A stretch of 64,000 nucleotides of DNA from CAZAFN01 sp964484795 (lineage in GTDB: Bacteria > Pseudomonadota > Alphaproteobacteria > Methylaequorales > Methylaequoraceae): NCBI GenBank assembly GCA_964484795.1, contig CAZAFN010000001.1, forward strand, positions 1 to 64,000. The letters are read 5' to 3'. A model generated the notes under the pieces. The model did not search any database. It saw only the letters and a program-made list of their open reading frames with translations, and was not told the origin of the DNA. Below, piece after piece: positions 28,112 through 36,934 of this stretch (within the stretch, counting starts at the first letter, position 1; each line of letters opens with the position of its first letter). A program made the position numbers and the translations under genes.

Positions 28112-28461
28112 AATTACATAGCCACACACAGGCCACACAATAAATAAATATATCTTTTCCTAGGTTTTTAAAAGATTTCCTTGTTTTAATAACGGGAGGA
28201 ACAATTATAATTATTTTATTTTTTTTCACAAGACGCTAAAAGGCCCTAAGTTGCTAAAAATTAAAGAATTTTTTTGACACACACAATTTTAAAAAAATAA
28301 CCACCAAAACCACTAAAATAGAATGAAATCAAAGTTTACAAAAAAAAAATCTGGGGCATGACACACTAATGACACACAAATTCTGATGCTTTGTATTTAA
28401 AGTGTTTAAAGAATTTACCTTGCTTTTTTTACGCAAGGGTTAAGAAATCTAACGAACAGAA
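28112..28461. other. 350-bp gap between ADH and secB: short ACACAC repeats and a hairpin
   Basis: No gene seen. GCCACACAC (28121..28129) and GCCACACAA (28132..28140) stand in tandem. TGACACACTAA (28359..28369) and TGACACACAAA (28370..28380) form an 11-bp direct repeat, and a related TGACACACACAA lies at 28275..28286. CCTTGC/GCAAGG (28418..28438) forms a hairpin behind the secB stop, without a clear U-run. Confidence 0.5.
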
Positions 28462-28926
28462 TTACTTTTTTTGGGTTGCTTTTTTCTGCTCATACATCCC
28501 AACAAAATCAACTGGAGCTATTAACAAAGGAGGAAAGCCTCCTTCCCTTGTGCAAGTTGCAACTATAGATCTTAAAAATGGAAACAAAAATTTAGGGCAT
28601 TCGATTAAAAGAATCCTTTCTAAAACATCGTCCTTTACATTCTCAATTGTAAAAATCCCACAATATGAAGCTTCTATTATAAACATTGTATTATTTTCAA
28701 CTTTAGTTTCACCTTTTACAATCAGGTCAACTTCATGAATATTTGGACCATGGTCATTTAGTGGTTTGGTTTTAACATCTATGTCAATTTTAAATGTAGG
28801 GTCGCTGGCGAATTTCCTTAGAGATTCTGGGGCTTTCGGGTTTTCAAAGGAAAAGTCTCTTAAGTACTGGGCATTAATAATAAATTTAAGGTTGTTATTG
28901 TTTGAATTTTTTTTTTTATTTGCCAT
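28462..28926 (-). CDS. secB: Protein-export chaperone SecB
   Basis: Tetrameric chaperone that keeps preproteins unfolded and hands them to SecA. 154 residues. Typical stretches: INAQYLRDFSFENPKAPESL near the N-terminus, YCGIFTIEN, ECPKFLFPFLRSIVATCTREGGFPPL (about 108-133) and IAPVDFVGMYEQ. Poly-Lys/Asn N-terminus. Divergent from the Tim44-like gene, as is usual in alphaproteobacteria. Confidence 0.96.
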   Translation of the reverse strand: MANKKKNSNNNNLKFIINAQYLRDFSFENPKAPESLRKFASDPTFKIDIDVKTKPLNDHGPNIHEVDLIVKGETKVENNTMFIIEASYCGIFTIENVKDDVLERILLIECPKFLFPFLRSIVATCTREGGFPPLLIAPVDFVGMYEQKKATQKK

Positions 28927-29004
28927 ATTTAGGTTTTATTATTAAGACGAAATCAATATAATACATAATATGCTAGCTAGATTCCAGACAAATTTATATA
29001 AATA

Positions 29005-29691
29005 ATGAATAATTTTCCATATATAGACATATTAATCCTTGCAATGATTGCCGTATTCATCATAAACAGATTAAGAAACGTATTAGGGAAAAAAACTGGA
29101 AATGAATCAGATATCGTTGAAAAATTTACTCAAGGTAAATCTACTTTCAATGAATCAACTCCAGACAAAACAATTAAATCAACAAAAGGTTCAAAAACTG
29201 AAAAAAAATCAAATGAAAATTTCCACAAAGATAACAAGATCAATGATGTTTTAAAAATAATATATAAGTTTGATTTAAACTTTTCGACAGAAGATTTTAT
29301 TTTGGGTGCTAAAAAGGCTTTTGAGTATATTATCAAAAACTATTCTAGTGGTAATGCCGCCTCAATTAAGAAACTTCTTGCGCCAAAAATGTTTGATGCA
29401 TTCAATCTTCAAATAAATGAAAGAAATAAGAAAGGAGAAAACCTTGAAATAACTATTATCTCAATTGAAAAACCAAATTTAATAAAAGCTGAAATATTCA
29501 AAAAAAATTTCGCAAGAATTATTGTAAAATTTATCACTGAGCAGGTACAGGTAACTAAAAATACTGCTAATGAGGTGATAGATGGGGATAACAACCAAAT
29601 CTTAAACATAACAGAGAACTGGTCCTTTATTAGAAACCTCAAGAGCAAAGACCCTAATTGGATTTTGGAGAAAATTGAAGAAAACAGTTAA
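29005..29691 (+). CDS. Tim44-domain inner-membrane protein (TimA-like)
   Basis: 228 residues: one N-terminal membrane segment (about 5-20), a charged linker (25-78), and a Tim44-like domain (about 80-228, from DVLKIIYKFDLNFSTEDF to DPNWILEKIEE). The family is related to mitochondrial Tim44 and is found in alphaproteobacteria next to secB and mltA, as here. The bacterial role is not settled. Overlaps mltA by 17 bp. Confidence 0.88.
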   Translation: MNNFPYIDILILAMIAVFIINRLRNVLGKKTGNESDIVEKFTQGKSTFNESTPDKTIKSTKGSKTEKKSNENFHKDNKINDVLKIIYKFDLNFSTEDFILGAKKAFEYIIKNYSSGNAASIKKLLAPKMFDAFNLQINERNKKGENLEITIISIEKPNLIKAEIFKKNFARIIVKFITEQVQVTKNTANEVIDGDNNQILNITENWSFIRNLKSKDPNWILEKIEENS

Positions 29692-30703
29692 TAAGCTTTT
29701 TTTTCTTCCTCTGTTTCTTGCAACTGTCCTAGTATTCAAAAGTACTTTAGCCAAAGAATTTAGTTTCTTGGAAAACTTGTCGTCTGAAAATCTTTTGAAT
29801 TTCCAGGTGATGATTAATAATGTGTGTAAATCAAAAAAAATTTTTGCAAGCATAAAGTCACATCATTCATACCCAAAGTTTGGTACTGTAAAGGTATGGA
29901 AAAAAAATTGTGAGGAATTAAAAAAAATAGGAAACACTAAAAGAGAAATCATCAGTTTCATAAAAAAAAATTTCCAGCTAGTCCTTTTAGATAAGCAAGA
30001 AGGCCTATTAACAGGTTACTATGAACCATTGATAAAAGTATCAACTCGAAAAGACCAGAAATTCAAATATCCTATACTAAAAAAAAATAAAAAATTTATT
30101 GGGAAAAGCCGATACTATATAGAAAAAAAATTTAGCGATGAAGATGTCCTTATATGGACAGATGATAAAATAGATTTGTTTTTTTTGCATATTCAAGGCT
30201 CGGGAGTTGGAATATTGCCAGACAAAAGAAAAATAAAAATCATATATGATGGAAATAATAATAAAAAATACCAATCCATCGGGAAAATAATGGTTCAGAA
30301 GAACTTAATTAAAAGAAATCAGGTATCCATGTTTACTATAAAAAAGTGGCTGAAAAAACATCCAGCTAAGATAGATGGAATATTAAATAAAAATGAAAGA
30401 TACATTTTTTTCAAGATCAACCAAAATGTTAATTCCAGCCCAAAAGGAGCTCTAGGAATCAACCTTATATCTAAAGTTAGTATTGCTATAGACAAAAAAA
30501 TTTATCCCCTTGGACTCCCATTTATGATGAATACACCAACTGATACTCTTTTTTCTCTTGCCATTTCTGCTGATACGGGTGCTGCAATTAAAGGGGCTAA
30601 TAGAGCAGATATTTTTATGGGAAGAGGAGAAAAAGCTGCAAATTTAGCAGGAGTATTAAAAAAAAAATTGTTTCTGCACGCAATGGTTCCTAGGAGAAAT
30701 TAA
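29675..30703 (+). CDS. mltA: Membrane-bound lytic murein transglycosylase A
   Basis: Peptidoglycan-cleaving enzyme that forms 1,6-anhydromuropeptides. 342 residues. Signal peptide ending about STLAKEF, then the MltA barrel with GLLTGYYEPLIKVS, FFLHIQGSGVG and the 3D domain ISADTGAAIKGANRADIFMG (catalytic Asp in RADIFMG). No lipobox Cys is seen, so it may be periplasmic rather than anchored. TTG start with GGAG five bases before it. Confidence 0.93.
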   Translation: MKKTVNKLFFLPLFLATVLVFKSTLAKEFSFLENLSSENLLNFQVMINNVCKSKKIFASIKSHHSYPKFGTVKVWKKNCEELKKIGNTKREIISFIKKNFQLVLLDKQEGLLTGYYEPLIKVSTRKDQKFKYPILKKNKKFIGKSRYYIEKKFSDEDVLIWTDDKIDLFFLHIQGSGVGILPDKRKIKIIYDGNNNKKYQSIGKIMVQKNLIKRNQVSMFTIKKWLKKHPAKIDGILNKNERYIFFKINQNVNSSPKGALGINLISKVSIAIDKKIYPLGLPFMMNTPTDTLFSLAISADTGAAIKGANRADIFMGRGEKAANLAGVLKKKLFLHAMVPRRN

Positions 30704-31228
30704 ATGAACGAAGAAGATTGGGAAACTTTTAAGAAGAGCGTGGTACGATTGGAAAAAGGGGGAATTAACCCCTACCCTCAAAATAACAAGATCAAGTCAA
30801 TTAGTCAGAAAACTGAAAAAGTCATTGACAGCCAGGAATCTTTAGGACAAATGGAAACAATAGGGAATTATGATAAAAAAACACTCGACAAAAATTTATT
30901 AAAGAAGATAAAAAAGGGTCGAATTAAAATAAACTGCGTTCTAGACTTACACGGGCAAAACTTAAATGATGCCAGAACAATGGTTATGAACTTTATAAAC
31001 CGAAATTATGAGATTGAAAATAGATTGGCATTAGTAATCACAGGAAAAGGCCAAAGACTAGCCGTATCAGACGGATGGAAAGGAACTGGTGTGCTGAAAA
31101 AAAACTTGCCTAAATGGTTAAATTCCTTGGCTATATCTAGTAAAATTTTGTGGTATGGGCATGCACCACAAGAAAAAGGGGGAAGTGGAGCAATGTTAGT
31201 ATATTTGAAAAAAAAAATTACAAAATAA
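30704..31228 (+). CDS. Smr-domain protein
   Basis: 174 residues: a variable N-terminal half and a C-terminal Smr domain (about 85-172) with LDLHG and ITGKGQR, the two signature motifs of this possible nuclease fold. It follows mltA with no spacing. The 3' end overlaps convergent hslU by 11 bp. Confidence 0.9.
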   Translation: MNEEDWETFKKSVVRLEKGGINPYPQNNKIKSISQKTEKVIDSQESLGQMETIGNYDKKTLDKNLLKKIKKGRIKINCVLDLHGQNLNDARTMVMNFINRNYEIENRLALVITGKGQRLAVSDGWKGTGVLKKNLPKWLNSLAISSKILWYGHAPQEKGGSGAMLVYLKKKITK

Positions 31229-32528
31229 ATTTTGTTAAATCCTGGTCTTTATAAATATCTCCTATTTGATTTCTTATATATTTCTCATCAATATTTATTT
31301 CTTTTGCCTTCTTGTCAGAAGCAGAAAAACTAATTTCTTCTAAAACTTTTTCAAGAATGGTATGAAGTCTTCTTGCCCCGATATTTTCTATTTCCTCATT
31401 AACTTTAGTTGCAATATGGGCAATTTCCGAAATTGCGCCTTCTGAAAAATTAAGTTTAACCCCTTCCGTAGCAATCAATTCTACATATTGTATAATTAAA
31501 TTATTTTCTGGTTCTTTTAAAATTTTTATGAAATCATCTTTTGAAAGTGCTGCCAACTCAACTCGATTAGGTAAGCGGCCTTGAAGTTCAGGCAAAAGGT
31601 CTGATGGCTTGGCAATGTGAAAGGCACCAGAGGCTATAAAAAGAATATGGTCCGTCTTCACTGATCCATATTTGGTACTGATCGTTGAACCTTCTATTAG
31701 AGGAAGTAAATCTCTTTGAACACCTTCTCTGCTAACTTCAGCAGTTCCCCGAGAGTTCTTTCCACAAATTTTATCTATTTCATCAATAAATACAATGCCA
31801 TCCTGTTCAACATTATTAATTGATCTTTTAATAAGGTTCTCCGTATCAATAAGCTTTTCAGATTCTTCATCTAAAAGATAATCGTATGATTCCTTAACTG
31901 TTAATTTTCTTTTTTCTTTTTTTTGACCAAATCCTTTTCCTAGAATGTCTCCAAGATTAATCATTCCCATCATACCCCCGGGCATTCCAGGAATATCCAT
32001 AGATTTGAGTGGTGATCCCGACTGTAGCGACAATTCAATTTCTATTTCTTGATTGTCCAATTCACCATTTCTAAGCATTTTTTTAAATTTTTCTCGTGTT
32101 TGGTTGGTCGCAGATGAGCCTACAAGTGCTTCAACAACTCTTTTTTCAGCATTTAACTCCGCCTTAGCCTTAATCTCAGTTTTTAAATTTTCTTTATTAT
32201 TGCTTATGGAAATTTCTAGTAGATCTCTAATTATTTGTTCAACATCACGCCCAACATAACCAACTTCTGTAAATTTTGTTGCTTCAACTTTGATGAATGG
32301 TGCATCAGCTAATCTTGCAAGCCTTCTCGCAATTTCAGTTTTTCCAACACCGGTGGGACCAATCATTAGAATGTTTTTTGGAAGAACCTCTTCCTTCAAT
32401 GCACCTTCAATTTGTTGCCTTCTCCACCGATTTCTTAATGCAATGGCAACGGCTCTTTTTGCATTTTTTTGGCCAACAATAAATCTATCCAATTCAGAGA
32501 CTATTTCTCTTGGAGTAAAAGACGTCAT
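31218..32528 (-). CDS. hslU: HslU, ATPase subunit of HslVU protease
   Basis: AAA+ unfoldase ring that feeds proteins into HslV. 436 residues. Walker A GPTGVGKT (57-64), the I-domain (about 110-240) with PGMPGGMMGMINLGD, Walker B in GIVFIDEIDKI, sensor-2 region GARRLHTILEKV, and a C-terminal tail ending DLTKFIL, which would dock into HslV. Overlaps hslV by 4 bp. Confidence 0.97.
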   Translation of the reverse strand: MTSFTPREIVSELDRFIVGQKNAKRAVAIALRNRWRRQQIEGALKEEVLPKNILMIGPTGVGKTEIARRLARLADAPFIKVEATKFTEVGYVGRDVEQIIRDLLEISISNNKENLKTEIKAKAELNAEKRVVEALVGSSATNQTREKFKKMLRNGELDNQEIEIELSLQSGSPLKSMDIPGMPGGMMGMINLGDILGKGFGQKKEKRKLTVKESYDYLLDEESEKLIDTENLIKRSINNVEQDGIVFIDEIDKICGKNSRGTAEVSREGVQRDLLPLIEGSTISTKYGSVKTDHILFIASGAFHIAKPSDLLPELQGRLPNRVELAALSKDDFIKILKEPENNLIIQYVELIATEGVKLNFSEGAISEIAHIATKVNEEIENIGARRLHTILEKVLEEISFSASDKKAKEINIDEKYIRNQIGDIYKDQDLTKFIL

Positions 32529-33076
32529 TTTATTTTTTCAATTACTATATTTTGGTTGGTATAAATACAAAGTTCTGCGGCAATTTCGAGACTTTTTTTT
32601 GCAATCTCTTCTGCATTTAATTTTGATGGATATAGAGCTCTGGCAGCTGCAAGCGCATAGTTTCCTCCAGAACCTATTGCCATTAAACCATCTTTAGGTT
32701 CCAGAACGTCACCTGTACCTGATAGAATCAAGCTTGACTCTTTATCAGCTACAAGCATCATAGCTTCCAATCTTCTTAAATATTTATCAGTTCTCCAGTC
32801 TTTAGCTAGTTCAACACAGGCTCTCATTAAGTTGTTTGAAAATTTTTCAAGTTTTGTCTCTAATCTTTCAAAAAGTGCAAAGGCATCTGCCGTTGCACCA
32901 GCAAATCCAGTTATAACCTTTCCTTCTGCCAACACTCTGGCTTTTCGGGCATCAGCTTTTATAACTGTATCTCCTAGTGTAACTTGGCCATCGGCAGCTA
33001 CTACAACTTCACTCCCTTTTCTTACAGAAACAACTGTGGTCCCATGCCATTGATTTAGATTATTTTTTATATTCAT
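32525..33076 (-). CDS. hslV: HslV, peptidase subunit of HslVU protease
   Basis: Threonine protease of proteasome type. 183 residues. The mature N-terminus would start at Thr13 in HGTTVVSV, so a short propeptide is removed. GSGGNYALAAARAL is the family signature. It forms an operon with hslU and is divergent from hisB, as in many alphaproteobacteria. Confidence 0.97.
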   Translation of the reverse strand: MNIKNNLNQWHGTTVVSVRKGSEVVVAADGQVTLGDTVIKADARKARVLAEGKVITGFAGATADAFALFERLETKLEKFSNNLMRACVELAKDWRTDKYLRRLEAMMLVADKESSLILSGTGDVLEPKDGLMAIGSGGNYALAAARALYPSKLNAEEIAKKSLEIAAELCIYTNQNIVIEKIK

Positions 33077-33148
33077 AAATTTCTAGTCACATTGATTAAT
33101 TAATATTAATCTATATATTTTAAATTTAATATCCAATAAAATTTAAAA

Positions 33149-33748
33149 ATGCGCAAATGTTCACTAAAAAGAAAAACGAAAGAAACTAATATCCAGGTTG
33201 ATTTAAAGCTTGATGGAAAAGGAAAAAGTAATATTGAAACTGGCATAGGTTTTCTTGACCATATGCTTGATCAACTATCAAAACACAGTTTATTTGATAT
33301 CACAATTAAAGCCCGTGGAGATTTACACATAGACTACCATCATACTACAGAAGACACTGCTCTGGCACTTGGAGATGCTTTCAACAAATCTCTTGGTGAC
33401 AAAAAAGGAATAGCAAGATTTGGACAGGCTCTTTCAGCAATGGATGAGACACTTTCTAGAGTAGTGGTTGATTGCTCTAATCGTCCATATCTAGTGTGGA
33501 AAGTAAGCTTATCAAAACCAAAATTAGGTGAAATGGACACTGAATTGTTCAGAGAATGGTTTCAAGCGTTTGCACAAAGTGCAGGAATAACTTTACACAT
33601 AGAAAACCTTTATGGTGAAAATTGCCACCACATAGTTGAATCGTGTTTCAAGGGGCTTGCAAGAGCACTAAGAGAAGCCGCCGCTATAGATCTTAAAAGA
33701 TCCAATGAAATACCATCAACAAAAGGGACGCTTCGGGATTCACTTTAA
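33149..33748 (+). CDS. hisB: Imidazoleglycerol-phosphate dehydratase
   Basis: Sixth step of histidine synthesis. 199 residues. Metal-binding motifs DYHHTTEDTA and the second set ENCHHIVES; GFLDHML near the N-terminus. Single-function HisB, without the phosphatase domain of E. coli. First gene of hisB-DUF2628-hisH-hisA-hisF-hisE-HIT. Confidence 0.96.
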   Translation: MRKCSLKRKTKETNIQVDLKLDGKGKSNIETGIGFLDHMLDQLSKHSLFDITIKARGDLHIDYHHTTEDTALALGDAFNKSLGDKKGIARFGQALSAMDETLSRVVVDCSNRPYLVWKVSLSKPKLGEMDTELFREWFQAFAQSAGITLHIENLYGENCHHIVESCFKGLARALREAAAIDLKRSNEIPSTKGTLRDSL

Positions 33749-33752
33749 GAGA

Positions 33753-34109
33753 ATGAAAACCTATTGCATATTTAAAAAATACAGTAAAAATTCGCAATTA
33801 GAGGTAACTGAAACTGGTTTTTCTTTTTGGGCCTTATTTTTTGGTCCTTTTTGGGCAATATCCCAAAAACTCTGGAGTTTTTCATTAATTGGTTTTTTGT
33901 TACTACTAATCTCAAAATTTCTTTCCATAGAAATGATCAGTAATAATTTTTTTTATTTTGTTTTTTTTTCTTCAAATGTTTTCTGGGGGATTTTTGCTAG
34001 AGACCTGTATATTCAAAAACTTTTAGATAACAAATATTATGCAGAAAAAATGATTGTCGCTGATTCCAAAAAAAAGGCATTGTTAATTTTTTTATCAGAA
34101 AGTAATTAA
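33753..34109 (+). CDS. DUF2628 membrane protein within the his operon
   Basis: 118 residues. The N-terminal part is soluble (MKTYCIFKK...), then the FWALFFGPFWAISQKLW signature and two or three membrane segments. Of unknown function, but the gene is regularly found between hisB and hisH in alphaproteobacteria. The start is the ATG at 33753, 5 bp after the hisB stop; its stop overlaps the hisH start (TAATG). Confidence 0.85.
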   Translation: MKTYCIFKKYSKNSQLEVTETGFSFWALFFGPFWAISQKLWSFSLIGFLLLLISKFLSIEMISNNFFYFVFFSSNVFWGIFARDLYIQKLLDNKYYAEKMIVADSKKKALLIFLSESN

Positions 34110-34777
34110 TGGGATTAATTTCTATTATTGACTATGGTTCAGGGAATTTAAAATCTGTTTATAACGCTGTGAACCATCTTTCAAATCAAAAAAGAAAGGA
34201 AAAGGTTGTAGTGACATCTTCAATTTCAGATATCAAAGATGCAAGCCACATAATTTTACCTGGGGTTGGCTCCTTTCAATCATGTGTCAAAGGTTTAAAA
34301 AGAAGTTCTCTTGTAAATGTTATTCAAGAAAAAGTTTGCAATCTTAAAACACCTTTCTTAGGTATCTGTGTGGGAATGCAAATGTTGGCTAGCAAGGGAT
34401 ATGAAAAAGGAGAGTTTTCCGGTTTAGATTGGATTAAGGGTAAAGTAAAAAAAATTTCTGATAATAATAAAAACCTAAAAATACCCCATATGGGCTGGAA
34501 TGACATAAATTTCAAAGCAAACACTCCTTTTATAGAAAACCTAAAAAAAAAAATTAATTACAATGGGCAAAATCGATTTTCTGCCTACTTTATACATAGC
34601 TATAATTTTCTTGTAAGTGATCAATCAGAAAAAATACTTACAACCAGTTATGGTCAAGAAATTACGGCTATGGTTTCAAGAGAAAACATAATTGGAACGC
34701 AGTTTCATCCAGAAAAAAGTCATTTCTTTGGCCTGGCCTTCTTGCAGACCTTTCTAGAAAGTGAAGAATATAGATGA
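34109..34777 (+). CDS. hisH: Imidazole glycerol phosphate synthase, glutaminase subunit
   Basis: Class I glutamine amidotransferase that feeds ammonia to HisF. 222 residues. Catalytic Cys in LGICVGMQML, His and Glu in FHPEKS, and IIDYGSGNLKSV at the N-terminus. ATGA overlap with hisA. Confidence 0.96.
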   Translation: MGLISIIDYGSGNLKSVYNAVNHLSNQKRKEKVVVTSSISDIKDASHIILPGVGSFQSCVKGLKRSSLVNVIQEKVCNLKTPFLGICVGMQMLASKGYEKGEFSGLDWIKGKVKKISDNNKNLKIPHMGWNDINFKANTPFIENLKKKINYNGQNRFSAYFIHSYNFLVSDQSEKILTTSYGQEITAMVSRENIIGTQFHPEKSHFFGLAFLQTFLESEEYR

Positions 34778-35499
34778 ATTTCTACCCCGCAATAGACCTT
34801 AAAAAGGGTAAGTGTATTAGACTTGAAAAGGGGCTCTTGGACAAAATAACTTTTTACAATAAAGATCCAATAGACCAAGCAAAAAAATTCTCTGCAATGG
34901 GTGCAAAATGGGTTCATATGGTTGACATTGATGGGGCTTTTAGGGGCAAGAGTTTGAATCACAACATTATTCTTAAAGTAAAGAGGTCCACCAATTGTAA
35001 AATTCAGGTGGGCGGGGGGATTCGGACTGTAAAATCAGCTGCCTTTTTTTTAGAGAATAAAATTGATAGAATTGTTTTGGGAACTATTTCTTTAAAAAAT
35101 CCAAGTTTAGTAAAAGAAATATGTCGTCTATATCCTGGAAAAATTGCTGTAGGAATTGATACAAAAAATGGTTTTGTTTCTATCGAAGGATGGGCCAAAA
35201 CTAGTAAGGTTTCGATTAATGATCTAGTGAAAATTTACGAAGATGCTGGTGTTTCTGTAGTAATTTTCACTGATATCGAAAAAGATGGGCTTATGGAAGG
35301 TGTAAGTTTTGATCAATTGTCAAATCTCCTAGACTCAACTTCTTTGAATGTCATAGCTTCTGGTGGTGTTTCATCTTTAGAAGATTTGAAAATACTAAAA
35401 AAAATTGGTGCAAAAAATTTAGTTGGAGTAATTGCTGGAAGAGCGATATATGAAAAAAAATTTTCTGTCAATCAAGCCGTTGAAATCTTAGAGAAATAA
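34774..35499 (+). CDS. hisA: ProFAR isomerase
   Basis: TIM-barrel isomerase of histidine synthesis. 241 residues. Catalytic Asp in FYPAIDLKKGKCIRL and a second Asp in FTDIEKDG; phosphate loops in GGGIRT and ASGGVSS. Placed between hisH and hisF. Confidence 0.96.
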   Translation: MNFYPAIDLKKGKCIRLEKGLLDKITFYNKDPIDQAKKFSAMGAKWVHMVDIDGAFRGKSLNHNIILKVKRSTNCKIQVGGGIRTVKSAAFFLENKIDRIVLGTISLKNPSLVKEICRLYPGKIAVGIDTKNGFVSIEGWAKTSKVSINDLVKIYEDAGVSVVIFTDIEKDGLMEGVSFDQLSNLLDSTSLNVIASGGVSSLEDLKILKKIGAKNLVGVIAGRAIYEKKFSVNQAVEILEK

Positions 35500-35501
35500 A
35501 T

Positions 35502-36275
35502 ATGTTAAAAACAAGAATTATACCCTGCCTAGATGTCGATGGCGGAAGAGTCGTTAAGGGGATAAACTTTCTTGACCTGAGGGATGCAGGTGATCCAGTC
35601 GAACAGGCCAAAGTTTACAGTGAACATGGTGCCGATGAAATAACGTTTTTAGATATAACTGCCACACACGAAAAAAGAGAGGCAATGATCAACGTAATAG
35701 AAAAAACTGCCAAAAGTTGCTTCGTTCCTCTAACTGTTGGAGGTGGAATAAAAAAAGTTGGAGATATGAAAAATTTTCTTTTGGCTGGGGCCGACAAAGT
35801 TTCCATAAACAGTTCCGCAATAAAAACCCCGGCTTTAATAACCAAAGGAGCAGAAAAGTTTGGTAATCAGTGTATTGTAGTAGCAATAGATGCAAAAAAA
35901 TCTTCTGGAAAATGGAACGTATTTATTAATGGTGGCAGGATTGATACTGGACTTGATGCCACAAAATGGGCCAAGAAGGTTGAAAAACTGGGGGCAGGCG
36001 AAATTTTGCTAACATCTATGGATAAAGATGGAACTAAAAGTGGTTTTGATCTAGAGCTTACAAAAAAAATATCTGAATCCGTTCAAATTCCGGTAGTTGC
36101 ATCAGGTGGGGTGGGTAATCTAGATGACTTTGTGGATGGCGTCAAGATTGGAAAAGCCTCGGCACTTTTAGCCGCTTCTGTTTTTCACTTTAATAAGTTT
36201 ACTATAACTGATGTAAAAAAACATTTAAACTCTAATGGTATTGATGTAAGAATGGATTACATTAGGAATGAATGA
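35502..36275 (+). CDS. hisF: Imidazole glycerol phosphate synthase, cyclase subunit
   Basis: TIM-barrel cyclase making IGP and AICAR with ammonia from HisH. 257 residues. RIIPCLDVDGGRVVKG with the catalytic Asp, GGGIK, LTSMDKDGTKSGFD with the second Asp, and ASGGVGN. ATGA-type overlap with hisE. Confidence 0.97.
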   Translation: MLKTRIIPCLDVDGGRVVKGINFLDLRDAGDPVEQAKVYSEHGADEITFLDITATHEKREAMINVIEKTAKSCFVPLTVGGGIKKVGDMKNFLLAGADKVSINSSAIKTPALITKGAEKFGNQCIVVAIDAKKSSGKWNVFINGGRIDTGLDATKWAKKVEKLGAGEILLTSMDKDGTKSGFDLELTKKISESVQIPVVASGGVGNLDDFVDGVKIGKASALLAASVFHFNKFTITDVKKHLNSNGIDVRMDYIRNE

Positions 36276-36571
36276 AAATGGATAAAAAAAAAGTAATAAA
36301 TGAACTTTCGTTAATTATTAGAGATCGAAGAACAAGATTGCCAGATGATTCATATGTTGCAAAACTTTTTAAAAAAGGAAAAATAAAAATAGCAAATAAA
36401 TTTGGCGAAGAAGCTTCTGAAACACTTACTGCTTTTTTAGCAGAGGGCAAAAATGATTTAGTTGAAGAGTCAGCTGACTTGATCTTCCACCTCTTGGTCT
36501 TGCTTGAATATGCAGGTGCATCTATGGATGATGTTTTAAAAGTTCTCCAGAAAAGAATGAAGAATGATTGA
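36272..36571 (+). CDS. hisE: Phosphoribosyl-ATP pyrophosphatase
   Basis: Second step of histidine synthesis. 99 residues, an all-helical MazG-like protein. KFGEEASETLTAFLAEGK and LVEESADLIFHLLVLLE carry the metal-binding acidic residues. Overlaps the HIT gene by 8 bp. Confidence 0.95.
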   Translation: MKMDKKKVINELSLIIRDRRTRLPDDSYVAKLFKKGKIKIANKFGEEASETLTAFLAEGKNDLVEESADLIFHLLVLLEYAGASMDDVLKVLQKRMKND

Positions 36572-36932
36572 TATAGAAAATTATGACAAAAATAATATTT
36601 TTGCAAAAATTCTTCGAAAGGAAGTTCCATCAGATGTGGTTTATGAAGATGATTTCATATATGCATTTAAGGATATAAGTGCAAAAGCACCTGTGCATAT
36701 TTTAGTGGTTCCAAAAGAACCCTTTTGTAGTTTTAATGATTTTTCTGAAAAAGCTGATGATGAAACAATTTTAAATTTGGTTCGAACGATTGGAAAAATT
36801 ACCAAAAAATTAAATCTCAAGGATGGTTACAGAATAATTGCAAATATTGGAAAGCATGGTGGGCAAGAGGTTCCACACTTGCATTTCCACATACTAGGTG
36901 GGAAATCTATAGGCCCCTTGGTTTCAAAATAA
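36564..36932 (+). CDS. HIT-family protein (HINT-like nucleotide hydrolase)
   Basis: 122 residues. The histidine triad is in VPHLHFHILGGKS, preceded by IFAKILRKEVPSDVVYEDD, typical of the HINT branch (purine phosphoramidase activity). Last gene of the his operon; stop is 2 bp from the convergent xth stop. Confidence 0.93.
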   Translation: MIDIENYDKNNIFAKILRKEVPSDVVYEDDFIYAFKDISAKAPVHILVVPKEPFCSFNDFSEKADDETILNLVRTIGKITKKLNLKDGYRIIANIGKHGGQEVPHLHFHILGGKSIGPLVSK

Positions 36933-36934
36933 AT

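Noticed and set aside
23994..28140. Attachment site made of the tRNA-Gly 3' end
   Set aside because: No second copy of the tRNA 3' sequence was found on either side of the recombinase.
28359..28380. ACACAC repeats as true integrase arm sites
   Set aside because: The motif is short and GCCACACAC also occurs inside hisF (about 35661), so chance is likely; kept only as a weak remark.
28391..28738. Open frame of 115 codons on the plus strand opposite secB
   Set aside because: Antisense to a certain secB gene, low-complexity start, no recognisable domain and no ribosome site.
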